A stretch of 64,000 nucleotides of DNA from DATJMJ01 sp035503915 (lineage in GTDB: Bacteria; Actinomycetota; Acidimicrobiia; Acidimicrobiales; Palsa-688): NCBI GenBank assembly GCA_035503915.1, contig DATJSU010000021.1, positions 1-64,000 of the forward strand, read 5' to 3'. The translations under genes were made by a program, and so were the position numbers. Under the pieces are notes generated by a model. The model saw only the letters and a program-made list of their open reading frames with translations. It had not been told where the DNA came from and searched no databases. Numbering within the stretch: the first letter of the stretch is position 1; each line of letters opens with the position of its first letter. Positions 24,634 through 33,332 of the stretch are shown here, piece by piece.

Positions 24634-25860
24634 CTAGTGCCGCAAGTAGGTGCGGAACACCAATGCCTGCATGGTGAGAAAACGTGCGAAGGCGGCCAGG
24701 GCGTTACCAGCCAGGAGCGCAACAAGCTGGCCCACAAGTGAACGAGGCGCGACCTCGTTGCTCACTACGAGAGAGGCTGTCGTCACGGCAAGGGAGGTCG
24801 CCAGTGTCGCGGATGCGACGAGAGCTACCGAGCGCGGGCGCAGTGGGCGCCACGCGAATGCGTAACGCAGTTGAGCCATGGTGTTGAGCAATGCCAGTGC
24901 CACCAAGGAGGTGATGTTGGCTAGGTAGGCACCCAGGGTGCCGCGGAGCGCCACGAAGAGCACCAGGTACGCGATCGTGCTCGCTATCCCCACTCTTGCG
25001 AAGCGGGTGCCCTCCGGATCGCTGAGGGCCAAGGGCCGACCTTGCCTCGCGGGCTGCTTTGCGGCCCGAGGCATCATAGGGCGGTCCCGGAGGAGCCGCC
25101 ACATGCCCTTCAGGTCTGCCATCGCGGTCTTGGCGACCTTCACCCGGCTGTCTGGGTCGTCAGCCCAATCGACGGGCACCTCATGGATGCGAAGCCCGCC
25201 GCGCTCGGCCAGTACAAGGAGCTCTGTGTCGAAGAACCATTCGTCGTCAGCCACTCGAGGGAGGAGCAGGCGTGCGTCTCGAGCGCGAAGGGCTTTGAAC
25301 CCGCACTGGGCGTCGGTGAAATGGGCCCCAAGGAACACCCGCAGGAGGAGGTTGTAGCCCCGCGATATCACCTCACGCCGCGGGCCCCTCAGCACGCGAG
25401 CTCCCTGGGCCAGGCGGCTCCCGATCGCCAGGTCGCTGTGGCCCGACGTGAGCGGCGCCACCAAGGGGAGGAGGGCGTCGAGGTCAGTCGACAGGTCGAC
25501 GTCCATGTAGGCCACGACGTCTGCTTCGCTCGCCAGCCACGCCACCTTGAGAGCGCGCCCGCGGCCCTTGGCGTCGAGGTGCAGCGCCCTCACCCCCGGC
25601 ACCTCGTCGCTCAGGCGCTTGGCGACATCCCAGGTGGTGTCCGTGCTCCCGTTGTCGACCACAGTGATAACGGCCCGGAACGGGAACCGAGAGTCGAGGT
25701 AGTCGCGGAGCCGCCTGATGTTGGGTACGAGGTCCTCCTCCTCGTTGTACACCGGGACTGCGATGTCGAGCGAGGGGGCAGAGCGCTGGGAGGCGCCGAG
25801 GCCCGTGTGCTCGGCCAGCAAACCTTTGGGCTCGCGGACCGTGGCTTCAACAGTGGGCAT
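24634..25860 (-). CDS. GT2 polyprenyl-phosphate glycosyltransferase fused to GtrA-like membrane domain
   Basis: This 408-residue protein has a DPM1-like GT2 domain at about 30-265. LDIAVPVYNEEEDLVPNIRRL, VVDNGSTDTTWDVAKRL, VVAYMDVDLSTDLDALLPLV (D-x-D metal site) and DAQCGFKALRA are visible. A four-helix GtrA domain follows at about 290-405 (GTRFARVGIASTIAYLVLFVALRG..). It should make a polyprenyl-phosphate-linked mannose or glucose and help present it across the membrane. It is the first gene of the operon whose other two members are membrane glycosyltransferases that use such donors. Confidence 0.9.
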   Translation of the reverse strand: MPTVEATVREPKGLLAEHTGLGASQRSAPSLDIAVPVYNEEEDLVPNIRRLRDYLDSRFPFRAVITVVDNGSTDTTWDVAKRLSDEVPGVRALHLDAKGRGRALKVAWLASEADVVAYMDVDLSTDLDALLPLVAPLTSGHSDLAIGSRLAQGARVLRGPRREVISRGYNLLLRVFLGAHFTDAQCGFKALRARDARLLLPRVADDEWFFDTELLVLAERGGLRIHEVPVDWADDPDSRVKVAKTAMADLKGMWRLLRDRPMMPRAAKQPARQGRPLALSDPEGTRFARVGIASTIAYLVLFVALRGTLGAYLANITSLVALALLNTMAQLRYAFAWRPLRPRSVALVASATLATSLAVTTASLVVSNEVAPRSLVGQLVALLAGNALAAFARFLTMQALVFRTYLRH

Positions 25861-25979
25861 GGGTTGACAATGCTCCCCAAAACCGAGAGCCCGCTGAGCG
25901 CCGCCTTTGTCCTCGGTGAAGAAGATTGCCCGTGCCGGAGCGGGGCCCGTCCGCTAAGCGCGCCCCGCTCCGCGGTCTA

Positions 25980-26504
25980 TCATCCCCAGCTGCCGCTGTT
26001 AGTGCCTGCGGTGGTCGATACCTTCAGTTGCACGACGTACCAGACGTGGCCGATGCCCTGTCCCGTGACTGTGCCCTTTGAGTCCTTGACGAAGGTGTAA
26101 AGGGCCTTTTTGTCCCAAGTGACCTGCATGCCCGAAGGGCTCTTTACGACGCCGAGGCCGGTGATCCCGGAGGCCGCGCTCACCTTGGTCTGGCCCTTGG
26201 GCAAAAGGAGCGGCGGCCATGCCGTAAGGCAGTTGCCCTTGCATGCCCACTTGCCCGGCTTGTTGGCGGTGTCGTAGTAAAGCGCCAGGCCCGAGCCCGT
26301 GACCAGGATCTTCCCGTACTTGGCAACCGTCGCAGCCTTCACCAGTACCGAGCTCGCGGCCGCGGGCGCGGCTGTCGCGAAGGACTGTGCTGCAAAGCCT
26401 CCAAGAGCGCTTGTCGCCAAGAGCGGGGCGATCAAGGAGGCCCTGGCGTTGGGGCGCCGGGGCCATCCGTGCTCGCCGATGGACGGCGGGCGTAGTTCTT
26501 TCAT
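25980..26504 (-). CDS. Secreted COG4315-type repeat protein
   Basis: This 174-residue protein has a basic N-terminus and a hydrophobic stretch (ASLIAPLLATSALGGFAAQSFATAAPAAASS), consistent with a signal peptide ending A-x-A. The mature part has two repeats of the family pattern: VTGSGLALYYDTANKPGKWACKGNCLTAWPPLL, with a Cys pair, and TWDKKALYTFVKDSKGTVTGQGIGHVWYVV. Such proteins are often called predicted lipoproteins with a Y-x4-D motif, but no lipobox Cys is seen here. Function unknown; an electron-transfer or heme association has been suggested for relatives only by context. Confidence 0.85.
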   Translation of the reverse strand: MKELRPPSIGEHGWPRRPNARASLIAPLLATSALGGFAAQSFATAAPAAASSVLVKAATVAKYGKILVTGSGLALYYDTANKPGKWACKGNCLTAWPPLLLPKGQTKVSAASGITGLGVVKSPSGMQVTWDKKALYTFVKDSKGTVTGQGIGHVWYVVQLKVSTTAGTNSGSWG

Positions 26505-26607
26505 TGGTACCTCCTTGCGTTGGCCGTTTCTCCCGCAAGGGGTTACGGAGCAAGAGCCAACAGGGATGACTCGCCTTAAAGAGCAGGTCAGGATGCTGTT
26601 TGCGTAA

Positions 26608-27723
26608 TCATCCCCAGATGTCGGTTGCCGTCTCGACTATGAGCTGCAGCTTCGCAACTTCGTCGTCGAAGGTTAGGCGGTTGCCTTCGACGGTGGAGGA
26701 GAACCCGCACTGGGGCGAAATGCATATTTGCTCCAGGGGCAGATATTTTGTGGCTTCTTCGATGCGCCGCCTCAAATAGTCCTTTGTCTCGAGGTCGCCA
26801 CGCTTTGTCGTTACGAGCCCGAGCACGACCATTTTGCCTTTCGGCACAAATCGTAGGGGAGCGAAGCCGCCAGAGCGTGCGTCGTCGTACTCGAGGAAAA
26901 ACCCATCGACATTTAGCTCGTTGAAGAGCGCCTCGGCCACAAAGTCGTACCCTCCCTCTGCCGCCCAGTATGACTGGAAATTGCCGCGGCAGGAGTGGGT
27001 AGTCACAGTCATGCCCTCTGGCTTCGCCACCAGCGCGGCATTGATCTGGTTGATATAGCGCAGGTGCTGGTGCTCTGCGTCCTCTCCTCGCTCCGAGATC
27101 ATCCGGCGCTGCGCCGGGTCGTTAAGGTAGGCGAGCGAAGTGTCATCGAGCTGGAGGTAGGTGCAGCCCAGTTCTCCAAGCCGGCGGATCTCCTCACCGT
27201 AGGCTGCACTGAGATCAGCCCAAAATTGTTCGATGTCGCCGTAAGCAGCCGGGTCGATCGATGCGGGCCCTCCTCGGTAATGCACCATGCTAGGGGAAGG
27301 GATGGTCAACTTGGGGACTGCCGTAGTCGTCACGGACTTCAAAAAATCGAACGCGTCAGCGAAGATCGTGTGGTCCAGGCGCACCTTGGAGGAGACCTTG
27401 AGGGCAGCTGAAGTGAAGTAGGTCGAGCCTTCACTGTTCTTGAAGGCAACCTGCAATTTTTCGCTGCCGCGGCTGACCCCGCCCAATTGATAGATGAAGT
27501 CCATGTGCCAGGACGTCCTGCGGAACTCGCCGTCAGTGGCCGCTTGGAGGCCGATCTCCTCCTGGAGGGCGACAACCTTGCGGATGGCGTCGTCCTCGGC
27601 CTCCTTCAGCGCCTCCTGCCCCATTCGCCCAGCTGTGTAGGCAGTGCGCGCCTCCAACAGCCTGTGCGGGCGCAAAAGGCTGCCCACGTGGTCTGCCCGA
27701 AAAGGTGGCCTCTCTCGTCTCAT
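26608..27723 (-). CDS. Cobalamin-independent methionine synthase C-terminal-like protein (YxjG/YxjH type)
   Basis: This 371-residue protein matches only the catalytic half of MetE. FRADHVGSLLRPHRLLEAR opens the barrel, ATDGEFRRTSWHMDF and TYLQLDDTSLAYLNDP are substrate and metal segments, and HSCRGNF, FFLEYDDARSGGFAPLRF and ISPQCGFSS supply His, Glu and the last Cys zinc ligands. The N-terminal half of MetE is absent, as in the YxjG/YxjH group. These transfer a methyl group to homocysteine or a related thiol, with an uncertain donor. No S-box or cobalamin riboswitch is apparent in the 100 bases upstream. Confidence 0.9.
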   Translation of the reverse strand: MRRERPPFRADHVGSLLRPHRLLEARTAYTAGRMGQEALKEAEDDAIRKVVALQEEIGLQAATDGEFRRTSWHMDFIYQLGGVSRGSEKLQVAFKNSEGSTYFTSAALKVSSKVRLDHTIFADAFDFLKSVTTTAVPKLTIPSPSMVHYRGGPASIDPAAYGDIEQFWADLSAAYGEEIRRLGELGCTYLQLDDTSLAYLNDPAQRRMISERGEDAEHQHLRYINQINAALVAKPEGMTVTTHSCRGNFQSYWAAEGGYDFVAEALFNELNVDGFFLEYDDARSGGFAPLRFVPKGKMVVLGLVTTKRGDLETKDYLRRRIEEATKYLPLEQICISPQCGFSSTVEGNRLTFDDEVAKLQLIVETATDIWG

Positions 27724-28004
27724 CTGCCCCCTCCCAGCGACACCGCTGCCACGTTCGTCGTCATCGTTACCCTTCTCCAGGAAACGATATTAACCGCCCC
27801 GTCGTTGTAGGTAATGGATGAGGCCGCAGCGCGGCGGCCGCACGGGGTGCTCGACGCCCTAAACGTGCTAAAGGTCAACAACTATGGGAGCGCACGCGCG
27901 CTTGGTACCCACGCCGGAGGGTTCGCGATCGTGGCGACGCTTCCCGGCTAGGAGCCCTGCCCACCTCGGCGGGCTTCGCCCTACGCCCCCTTTAGGAGCA
28001 CCCT
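27724..28004. other. Intergenic stretch
   Basis: About 280 bases. A 45-codon plus-strand frame (27813-27950) ends in GGFAIVATLPG, faintly like the C-terminus of a histidine kinase, but it lacks other kinase elements. Nothing firmer is visible. Confidence 0.3.
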
Positions 28005-28775
28005 TTAGGAGGTCTTGCTACGAAACCTGGCTCCAAGGTTGCCTGTCGTGGGTGCCCGTCCGTAGCCCGTTCTCCGGGTGCCGGCGTCGGCCGTCAGCCT
28101 CACAAGTGACAGGAAGGCGAGGGGCAGCCCGATCAGGACGAGTGCTGGGTCGAGGAAGCCGAGCAGGACGGCAGCGGTGTACTCGATGGCAAAGAGGGGG
28201 CTGCTTACCAGCACGTTGGCCACGGCGAGCCGAACCCCTTCGGACCATAGGTCGGGCAGGGGCATCTCAGGGAAGCGTGCCCGGAGGACGATGACAAAGC
28301 TTGTCGAGCTGATCGCGACGACGAGCGAGGCGGCGCCGAAACCAAGGCAAGCCCAGTTGACGGGGGCACCGCCCCGGAGAAAGAAGTGGACCTCCTCGAC
28401 AGCTATCGCGATGGCGGCGAAAGGGGCACCGATCGCCAGGGCCGTAGGCCCAGGGTGGCGTGACCTGAGCGCGTGGAGGAACTCCCGCACTACGCGGTCC
28501 TCGCCGTCCACCCGCCAGCGGTCGAGCGCAACGGCCGCAGCGTTGACCGCGATCGGGAGGGTCACAACGGGGACCGACGTGAGCACGAGCGCCAGGTTCA
28601 AGACCAGGCAGTTGAAACAAGCGCGGAGCGCCGCGACAATTCTCGCACGCGCCAGGTCACCGAGAGGTTGTGCGGCCTGCCGCGAATGAGCGCTCTGGGT
28701 GCCCGTCAAACTCCCTCTCCCGGTCCGGCGCACGCCAAGTGCCACGGCGGGCGGGTTGTGGCTGGAAGTGCTCAC
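28005..28775 (-). CDS. YesL-like (DUF624) membrane protein
   Basis: This 256-residue protein has an N-terminal polar region, then five or six hydrophobic segments beginning LRACFNCLVLNLALVLTSVPVVTLPIAVNAAAVAL. This W/F-N-x-L-x-x-L-x-x-x-P pattern is typical of YesL/DUF624 proteins, which often sit at the end of CUT1 sugar operons; their function is unknown. It is the last gene of the lacI-led unit and overlaps the MalG-like permease by four bases, so co-expression with alpha-galactoside uptake is clear. Confidence 0.82.
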   Translation of the reverse strand: MSTSSHNPPAVALGVRRTGRGSLTGTQSAHSRQAAQPLGDLARARIVAALRACFNCLVLNLALVLTSVPVVTLPIAVNAAAVALDRWRVDGEDRVVREFLHALRSRHPGPTALAIGAPFAAIAIAVEEVHFFLRGGAPVNWACLGFGAASLVVAISSTSFVIVLRARFPEMPLPDLWSEGVRLAVANVLVSSPLFAIEYTAAVLLGFLDPALVLIGLPLAFLSLVRLTADAGTRRTGYGRAPTTGNLGARFRSKTS

Positions 28776-29632
28776 CCCTTGACCCCAGTGCCCTGGATGG
28801 CGATGCCCCCGATGAAGGCGCGTTGCGTGAGGAAGAACAAGATGACAATGGGCGCGGTGGCCACCGTCGCCGCGGCCATAACCCAGGGCCAGTTGGTCGT
28901 GTAGGTCCCCAAGATGAGGTTCAGGCCGAGCGAGAGCGGGTACCAGACCTGGTTGTCGATGTATATCAGCGGCCCGAGGTAGTCGTTCCAGCAGTAGATG
29001 AACTGAAAAAGTATGACCGTTGCCATCGCGGGCTTGGCCATCGGTAAGATGATGCGGCTGTAGATGTAAAACTCGTTGGCCCCATCGACTCGAGCCGCGT
29101 CGGACAGCGCCTCAGGGATCGTCATGAAGAACTGGCGCAACAAGAACGTGGAAAAGACCGAGCTACCCAAGAAAGTAGGCACCATCAACGGCCAGTACCA
29201 GCCCACCATGTGGAACCGCTTGTACATGACGAACAGCGGGATCAGGGTGGCGAAAAACGGGATCAGCAGTGTCGCCACCATCACCTGGAACAAAACGTCC
29301 CGGCCTCTCCACCGTACCCGTGAAAACCCGTAGGCCACAAGGCTGCTTGAGACGCACACGCCAACTATGGTGACAGCGGCGTACAAAAGGGTATTGAGGA
29401 TGAAGCGGTAAAACGGGACCGCCGAGAGGACGTCGGGATAGTTGCGCCACTGGAAAGGGTGTGGCCACCACACGACGGGTATGTGGAGAGCCTGGGGGTT
29501 GGTCTTGAGCGAGCTGAGGACCATCCAAAACAGTGGGAAGCCGAGCAGCACGCTGACAAAGATCAAGACGACGTGCTTCGACAAGTTCCCCGCCACCTTG
29601 CGGGGGGATGGCCTAGGGCTGCTCGCTCGCAT
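28772..29632 (-). CDS. CUT1 ABC transporter permease, MalG-like (alpha-galactoside locus)
   Basis: This 286-residue protein starting MRASSPRPSPRKVAGNL has six membrane segments. The EAA loop reads LSDAARVDGANEFYIYSRIILPMAKPA. The C-terminus QRAFIGGIAIQGTGVKG is typical of MalG subunits. It overlaps the first permease gene by 20 bases and the YesL-like gene by four. With the neighbouring permease and binding protein it forms the importer serving the GH36 alpha-galactosidase. No ATPase gene accompanies it. Confidence 0.9.
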   Translation of the reverse strand: MRASSPRPSPRKVAGNLSKHVVLIFVSVLLGFPLFWMVLSSLKTNPQALHIPVVWWPHPFQWRNYPDVLSAVPFYRFILNTLLYAAVTIVGVCVSSSLVAYGFSRVRWRGRDVLFQVMVATLLIPFFATLIPLFVMYKRFHMVGWYWPLMVPTFLGSSVFSTFLLRQFFMTIPEALSDAARVDGANEFYIYSRIILPMAKPAMATVILFQFIYCWNDYLGPLIYIDNQVWYPLSLGLNLILGTYTTNWPWVMAAATVATAPIVILFFLTQRAFIGGIAIQGTGVKG

Positions 29633-30569
29633 AGTAAACCCATTTGGAAGACGACTTGAAGAGCACGACCATGATGACTGCACTGATCACGAACAGGAAG
29701 AAAGCCATAGCCGAGGAGTAACCGAACTTGAGGAAGTCAAAGGCTTGTTCGTACAGGTACTGCACATAAAACCATGTCGATGTCCCCGGCCCGCCAATGT
29801 CAGCACCTTCGATCACCTGTGCCTGCGTGAAGTAGGCAATGCAGTTCACGAGTTGCAGGATCACGTTGAAGAGGATGACAGGGCTGATCATTGGGATGGT
29901 GATGAAGCGCAGCCGCTGCCAAGGCCCTGCCCCATCGAGCGCGCCTACCTCGTACATCTCCCTCGGCACTCCCTGAAGGCCCGCGAGGTAGATCACCATC
30001 GGTTGGCCGAGGCCCCAAAGCCCGAGGAGTATGAAAGACGGTTTAGACCAAGCGATGGAAAAGAACCAGCCCGGGCCAGGGAGGTGGGCATCGGTAAGGA
30101 GGTCGTTCACGATCCCGAACTCCGGGTTGAATATCCAGACGAAGATCATGCAGGACGCCACGAGCGGTACGATCGAAGGGATATAAAAAATCGTCCGGTA
30201 AATAGCCCTCCCCCGTACGTTCATGTTGAGCAGGAGCGCGAGCCCGAGAGCGGCTACGGTCGACAATGGTAGCTCGATCGCGGTGTAGTAAAACGTGTTG
30301 AACAGCGATGTCCTGAACAGTGGGTCGTGGAACAGGTTCACATAATTTGTGAACCCGGCTAGGTGTGCCGCTCCTACGCCATTGAAATTAGTGAAGCTGT
30401 AGTAGATCGTGGCGAAAAAAGGATAGGCAAAAAAGGCGAGGAACCCTATCACCCAGGGGCTGACGAAGAGGAGGCCCGCCCTCGTCCGGCGCCTTTCGAC
30501 CGACCGTGACAAATGCTGTGAGCTCCTTGCTCGGTGGGTCGGCGAGAGCGAGGTTGTTGCTACCGCCAT
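29613..30569 (-). CDS. CUT1 ABC transporter permease, MalF-like (alpha-galactoside locus)
   Basis: This 318-residue protein starts at ATG 30569, nine bases after GGAGGAG; an ATG 36 bases upstream lacks this spacing. It has a basic N-terminus, RAGLLFVSPWVIGFLAFFAYPFFATIYYSF as first helix and six segments. The EAA loop is MYEVGALDGAGPWQRLRFITIPMISPV, a form (V-G-A in place of A-A) common in actinobacterial sugar permeases. It follows the binding-protein gene by 87 bases. Confidence 0.9.
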   Translation of the reverse strand: MAVATTSLSPTHRARSSQHLSRSVERRRTRAGLLFVSPWVIGFLAFFAYPFFATIYYSFTNFNGVGAAHLAGFTNYVNLFHDPLFRTSLFNTFYYTAIELPLSTVAALGLALLLNMNVRGRAIYRTIFYIPSIVPLVASCMIFVWIFNPEFGIVNDLLTDAHLPGPGWFFSIAWSKPSFILLGLWGLGQPMVIYLAGLQGVPREMYEVGALDGAGPWQRLRFITIPMISPVILFNVILQLVNCIAYFTQAQVIEGADIGGPGTSTWFYVQYLYEQAFDFLKFGYSSAMAFFLFVISAVIMVVLFKSSSKWVYYASEQP

Positions 30570-30656
30570 GGCGCGGTGCTCCTCCAGGGTGCGTAAGCAC
30601 AGCACAATAGGGGACAGCTGAGCTTAGCTGTCCCCTACGTGCGGCGGAAGTTGCTG

Positions 30657-32030
30657 TTAGCTCGAGGCGTTTGCCTGCTGGTCGATGTACTTGAGCGCTT
30701 GTGCCGGTGTCATGATCTTCTGCAGCACATCGTTGGTGGCCGTATTTTCGGCGGTGAACAGCTCCGCCTGGGTCGGTGTCAGCGCTGGCGCCTGAGTGTA
30801 GGGGCTCGTCATCTCGGGCAGGAACCCGGAGAGCCACGGGTTTGTCTTCAGCCACGCTTGGTATGCGGGCTGTTTGGTGACCGAGGGGCCGCCAGGCACC
30901 CACCCACCCAGAGGGTCGATCTTGCCCATGAAGGCTTCGTTCTGGTAACCGGCGAGCCAGGAGATGAACTCGAAGGCTTGCTGCGGGTGGGCCGAGCCCT
31001 TGGGGATGATGTTGAAGTTGCCCTGCCCGAGGGTGCTCGGGATGGGGACCGTGCCGGGGAAAGCCTCGACTCCGAAGTCGCCTACGAGAGAAGGGTTGGA
31101 CGTGGGGACGTTCTGCGTACCCTCCCAGGGGCCGCTGAGCACGAAGCCGGCCTTACCGTTGACCCAGACGTCTGTCTGACCACCCGCGACAAAGCCCAGG
31201 GCCGTCTGCAGGGCCATCACCTGCGTGTAGGGGTACTTATCGAAGCTCGCTATCCAGTTCATCTCGGCCTTCGCGCCCGCGCAGTTCTCGAAGTCGTACT
31301 TGCCGGCGGAGTTGAAGCAGTTGGTGGCGTTGAAGAAGGTCGTGTAGAACTGGAAGCCGTTGCCGTTCAGGTCCGGGTAGAAGCCCAGCTGCACTACCTT
31401 GCCGTTCTGGATAACCCACATCTTGGCCTGGTCGGCGTCGAGCTGGGCCAGTGTCTTGGGCGGAGAGGTAATCCCGTACTTGGCTAGGTAGCCTTTGTTG
31501 TAGTACAGAGCCCAGGAGTTCAACCCCATTGGGACGGCGTAGAGGTTGCCCTTGTAGGAGCCGCCCTGCACGGCGACCGGGTACTCCCATTTCTCGAAGC
31601 CTGCGTACGCGCCCGTGAGGAACTGGTTCATCGATATGAGGTCACCGTCCGCGGCGAACGAACCGATCTCCGGCCACCACTCGGTGAAGATGTCAGGCGG
31701 GTCGCCTGCCGCGATCGCCGACAAGAGCTTGGCCGTGCTCGTTGTGGCGTCGCTCGGGATGTTGGTCTCTGTCACCACGATCCCGGGATGGGTCTTGTTG
31801 AACTGGGCCGTCATTTGGTTGAGCAATTGGAGCGTCGCACCTGACCACATCGTCCACCACGTGAGGTGGACGGTCGAGGCGCTTGCGACGCCCGATGTCC
31901 CGAGGCTGGTGCCACTGATAACGGCGGCCGTCGCGATCGCCGTCGTGACCTTCCCGACCCGGCGGCGACGGGGGCGGATCTCCCCCGGCGGCTCCAGGGC
32001 GTTGGTCGCTGTTCCTCCTCTATTGTTCAT
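30657..32030 (-). CDS. Extracellular sugar-binding protein, CUT1 ABC transporter (alpha-galactoside type)
   Basis: This 457-residue protein has an arginine-rich N-terminus (RPRRRRVGK) and signal peptide VTTAIATAAVISGTSLGTSGVASAS. Cleavage would be at A-S-A; again no lipobox Cys. The mature protein starts TVHLTWWTMWSGATLQLLNQMTAQFNKTHPG and has PPDIFTEWWPEIGSFAADGDL and GKAGFVLSGPWEG, standard family 1 features. AAGGAG precedes ATG 32030. Location next to lacI, GH36 and galactokinase suggests melibiose, raffinose or other alpha-galactosides as ligand (inference). Confidence 0.9.
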   Translation of the reverse strand: MNNRGGTATNALEPPGEIRPRRRRVGKVTTAIATAAVISGTSLGTSGVASASTVHLTWWTMWSGATLQLLNQMTAQFNKTHPGIVVTETNIPSDATTSTAKLLSAIAAGDPPDIFTEWWPEIGSFAADGDLISMNQFLTGAYAGFEKWEYPVAVQGGSYKGNLYAVPMGLNSWALYYNKGYLAKYGITSPPKTLAQLDADQAKMWVIQNGKVVQLGFYPDLNGNGFQFYTTFFNATNCFNSAGKYDFENCAGAKAEMNWIASFDKYPYTQVMALQTALGFVAGGQTDVWVNGKAGFVLSGPWEGTQNVPTSNPSLVGDFGVEAFPGTVPIPSTLGQGNFNIIPKGSAHPQQAFEFISWLAGYQNEAFMGKIDPLGGWVPGGPSVTKQPAYQAWLKTNPWLSGFLPEMTSPYTQAPALTPTQAELFTAENTATNDVLQKIMTPAQALKYIDQQANASS

Positions 32031-32110
32031 ATTTTTTGCTCCTTGCCATTTTCGTCAGGGGCAATTTTCCCCCTTGTGGTTTATTTTCCTGCGCCTGCAG
32101 ATTTTCGGGT

Positions 32111-33235
32111 TCAGGGCCGCTGCGCCGTCGCCCTCTTTCGTTTGCCAGCCAGGGAGGGTGCTCCCCGGCGTTGGCTGCTCCCCCGGGGAGCGCCGGGAGG
32201 GGGGCCGGCGCTCTCTCGGACCACTAGGCGCGCCTCTGGCAGCTCGAGCCCCCGAGCCGCACGGGCGGGGTCGACAAAGGACATGAGCGTTGCAAAACAA
32301 GCTCTCCCCAGTGCCTTGAAGTCCTGGCGCACCGTCGTGAGAGCTGGTGTGTAAAAGCGGGCGAAGGGCACGTCGTCGAAGCCGACGATGCTGACGTCGG
32401 CCGGCACCGCACGGCCTGCTTCGTGCATGGCCCTCATCGCCCCCAGTGCGATGTCGTCGTTCCCGCACAGCACGGCGGTCACCTTTAGGTCGCGGGCTAA
32501 CTTCTCTCCTGCCTCGTAACCCCACTCAGCGCTCCAGCCCCCGTGCATCGGCTTCGGCGGGGGGACCCGTGCCTCTTTGAGGGCGGCGAGCCAACCCGAC
32601 ATCCGCCGCGTTGTCCCGGTCCAGGTCGGGATCGAGAGGTGATGGACGGTCTCGTGGCCGAGCCCAAGCAGGTAGCGGGTTGCGTCCATCGCTGCCGCGT
32701 ACTCGTCTATCCATACCGAGGGCCTGCGTGGCACCTCCTTCTCGGTCGGGGCCGGGATCATGGCGGCGGCCGGCACGTCAAAGGGCACGCACTCGAGGGC
32801 GGCAACACCAGGGCGGTCGAACGCGATCACGATCACTGCTCCGGCGGGCTCGAGCGCGTGCTCGACGGCGTCGCGGACGTCGTCGGGGCCGATCGACTCC
32901 ACGACCCGGACAGCCATGCCGAACCCGACCTCGCGCGTCGCCTCCTCGATGCCTTCCAGCGCTGCCGCGAACCCGTACAGGCTGGTGTTGGAGGCGAGCA
33001 CCGTGACCGACTGCACAGGCCCCCCGGCAAGGGCGCGGGCGGCCCTGTTGGGCCTGAAGCCGAGCCGGGCGATCGCGTCGAGGACGGTCTCCCGGGTGGA
33101 GCTTTTCACGCTCGGGCTTTGGTTTATGACCCGGGACACCGTTTGGTAAGAGACGCCGGCCTCGCGGGCGACGTCCCGTATGCTCACGGAGGGCGACCGG
33201 TCACTGTTTTCCTTCAATGCTGCAGGCGCTGGCAT
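32111..33235 (-). CDS. LacI-family transcriptional repressor
   Basis: This protein of about 374 residues has the LacI helix-turn-helix VSIRDVAREAGVSYQTVSRVINQSPSVKSSTRETVLDAIARLGFRPN and hinge RAARALAGG. The periplasmic-binding-like effector domain starts at VTVLASNTSLYG and runs through AVLCGNDDIALGAMRAMHEAGRAVPADVSIVGFDDVPFARFYTP. The tail is long and basic. ATG 33235 is chosen because starts further upstream would lie within the operators. Two perfect TGTGACCGGTCACA palindromes sit just in front of the gene. It likely represses both itself with the transporter and the divergent alpha-galactosidase. Confidence 0.92.
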   Translation of the reverse strand: MPAPAALKENSDRSPSVSIRDVAREAGVSYQTVSRVINQSPSVKSSTRETVLDAIARLGFRPNRAARALAGGPVQSVTVLASNTSLYGFAAALEGIEEATREVGFGMAVRVVESIGPDDVRDAVEHALEPAGAVIVIAFDRPGVAALECVPFDVPAAAMIPAPTEKEVPRRPSVWIDEYAAAMDATRYLLGLGHETVHHLSIPTWTGTTRRMSGWLAALKEARVPPPKPMHGGWSAEWGYEAGEKLARDLKVTAVLCGNDDIALGAMRAMHEAGRAVPADVSIVGFDDVPFARFYTPALTTVRQDFKALGRACFATLMSFVDPARAARGLELPEARLVVRESAGPPPGAPRGSSQRRGAPSLAGKRKRATAQRP

Positions 33236-33237
33236 TG

Positions 33238-33275
33238 TGTGACCGGTCACAGTTGGCCTATTGTGACCGGTCACA
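33238..33275. promoter_or_regulatory. Two perfect 14-bp LacI-type operators
   Basis: TGTGACCGGTCACA occurs at 33238-33251 and 33262-33275 with start-to-start spacing of 24 bp. A third, partial copy with the intact core GACCGGTCAC lies at 33195-33204 inside the lacI coding start. The central CG step in an inverted repeat is the LacI-family hallmark. Confidence 0.92.
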
Positions 33276-33332
33276 TACATGGTGTCAAGTCATCTCGGAC
33301 AAGATTTGTGGGACGTCGCGAGGAGGAGCGAG

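Noticed and set aside
27813..27950. 45-codon plus-strand frame ending GGFAIVATLPG
   Set aside because: Only a vague likeness to a histidine-kinase C-terminus; no N, G1 or G2 box and no ribosome-binding site.
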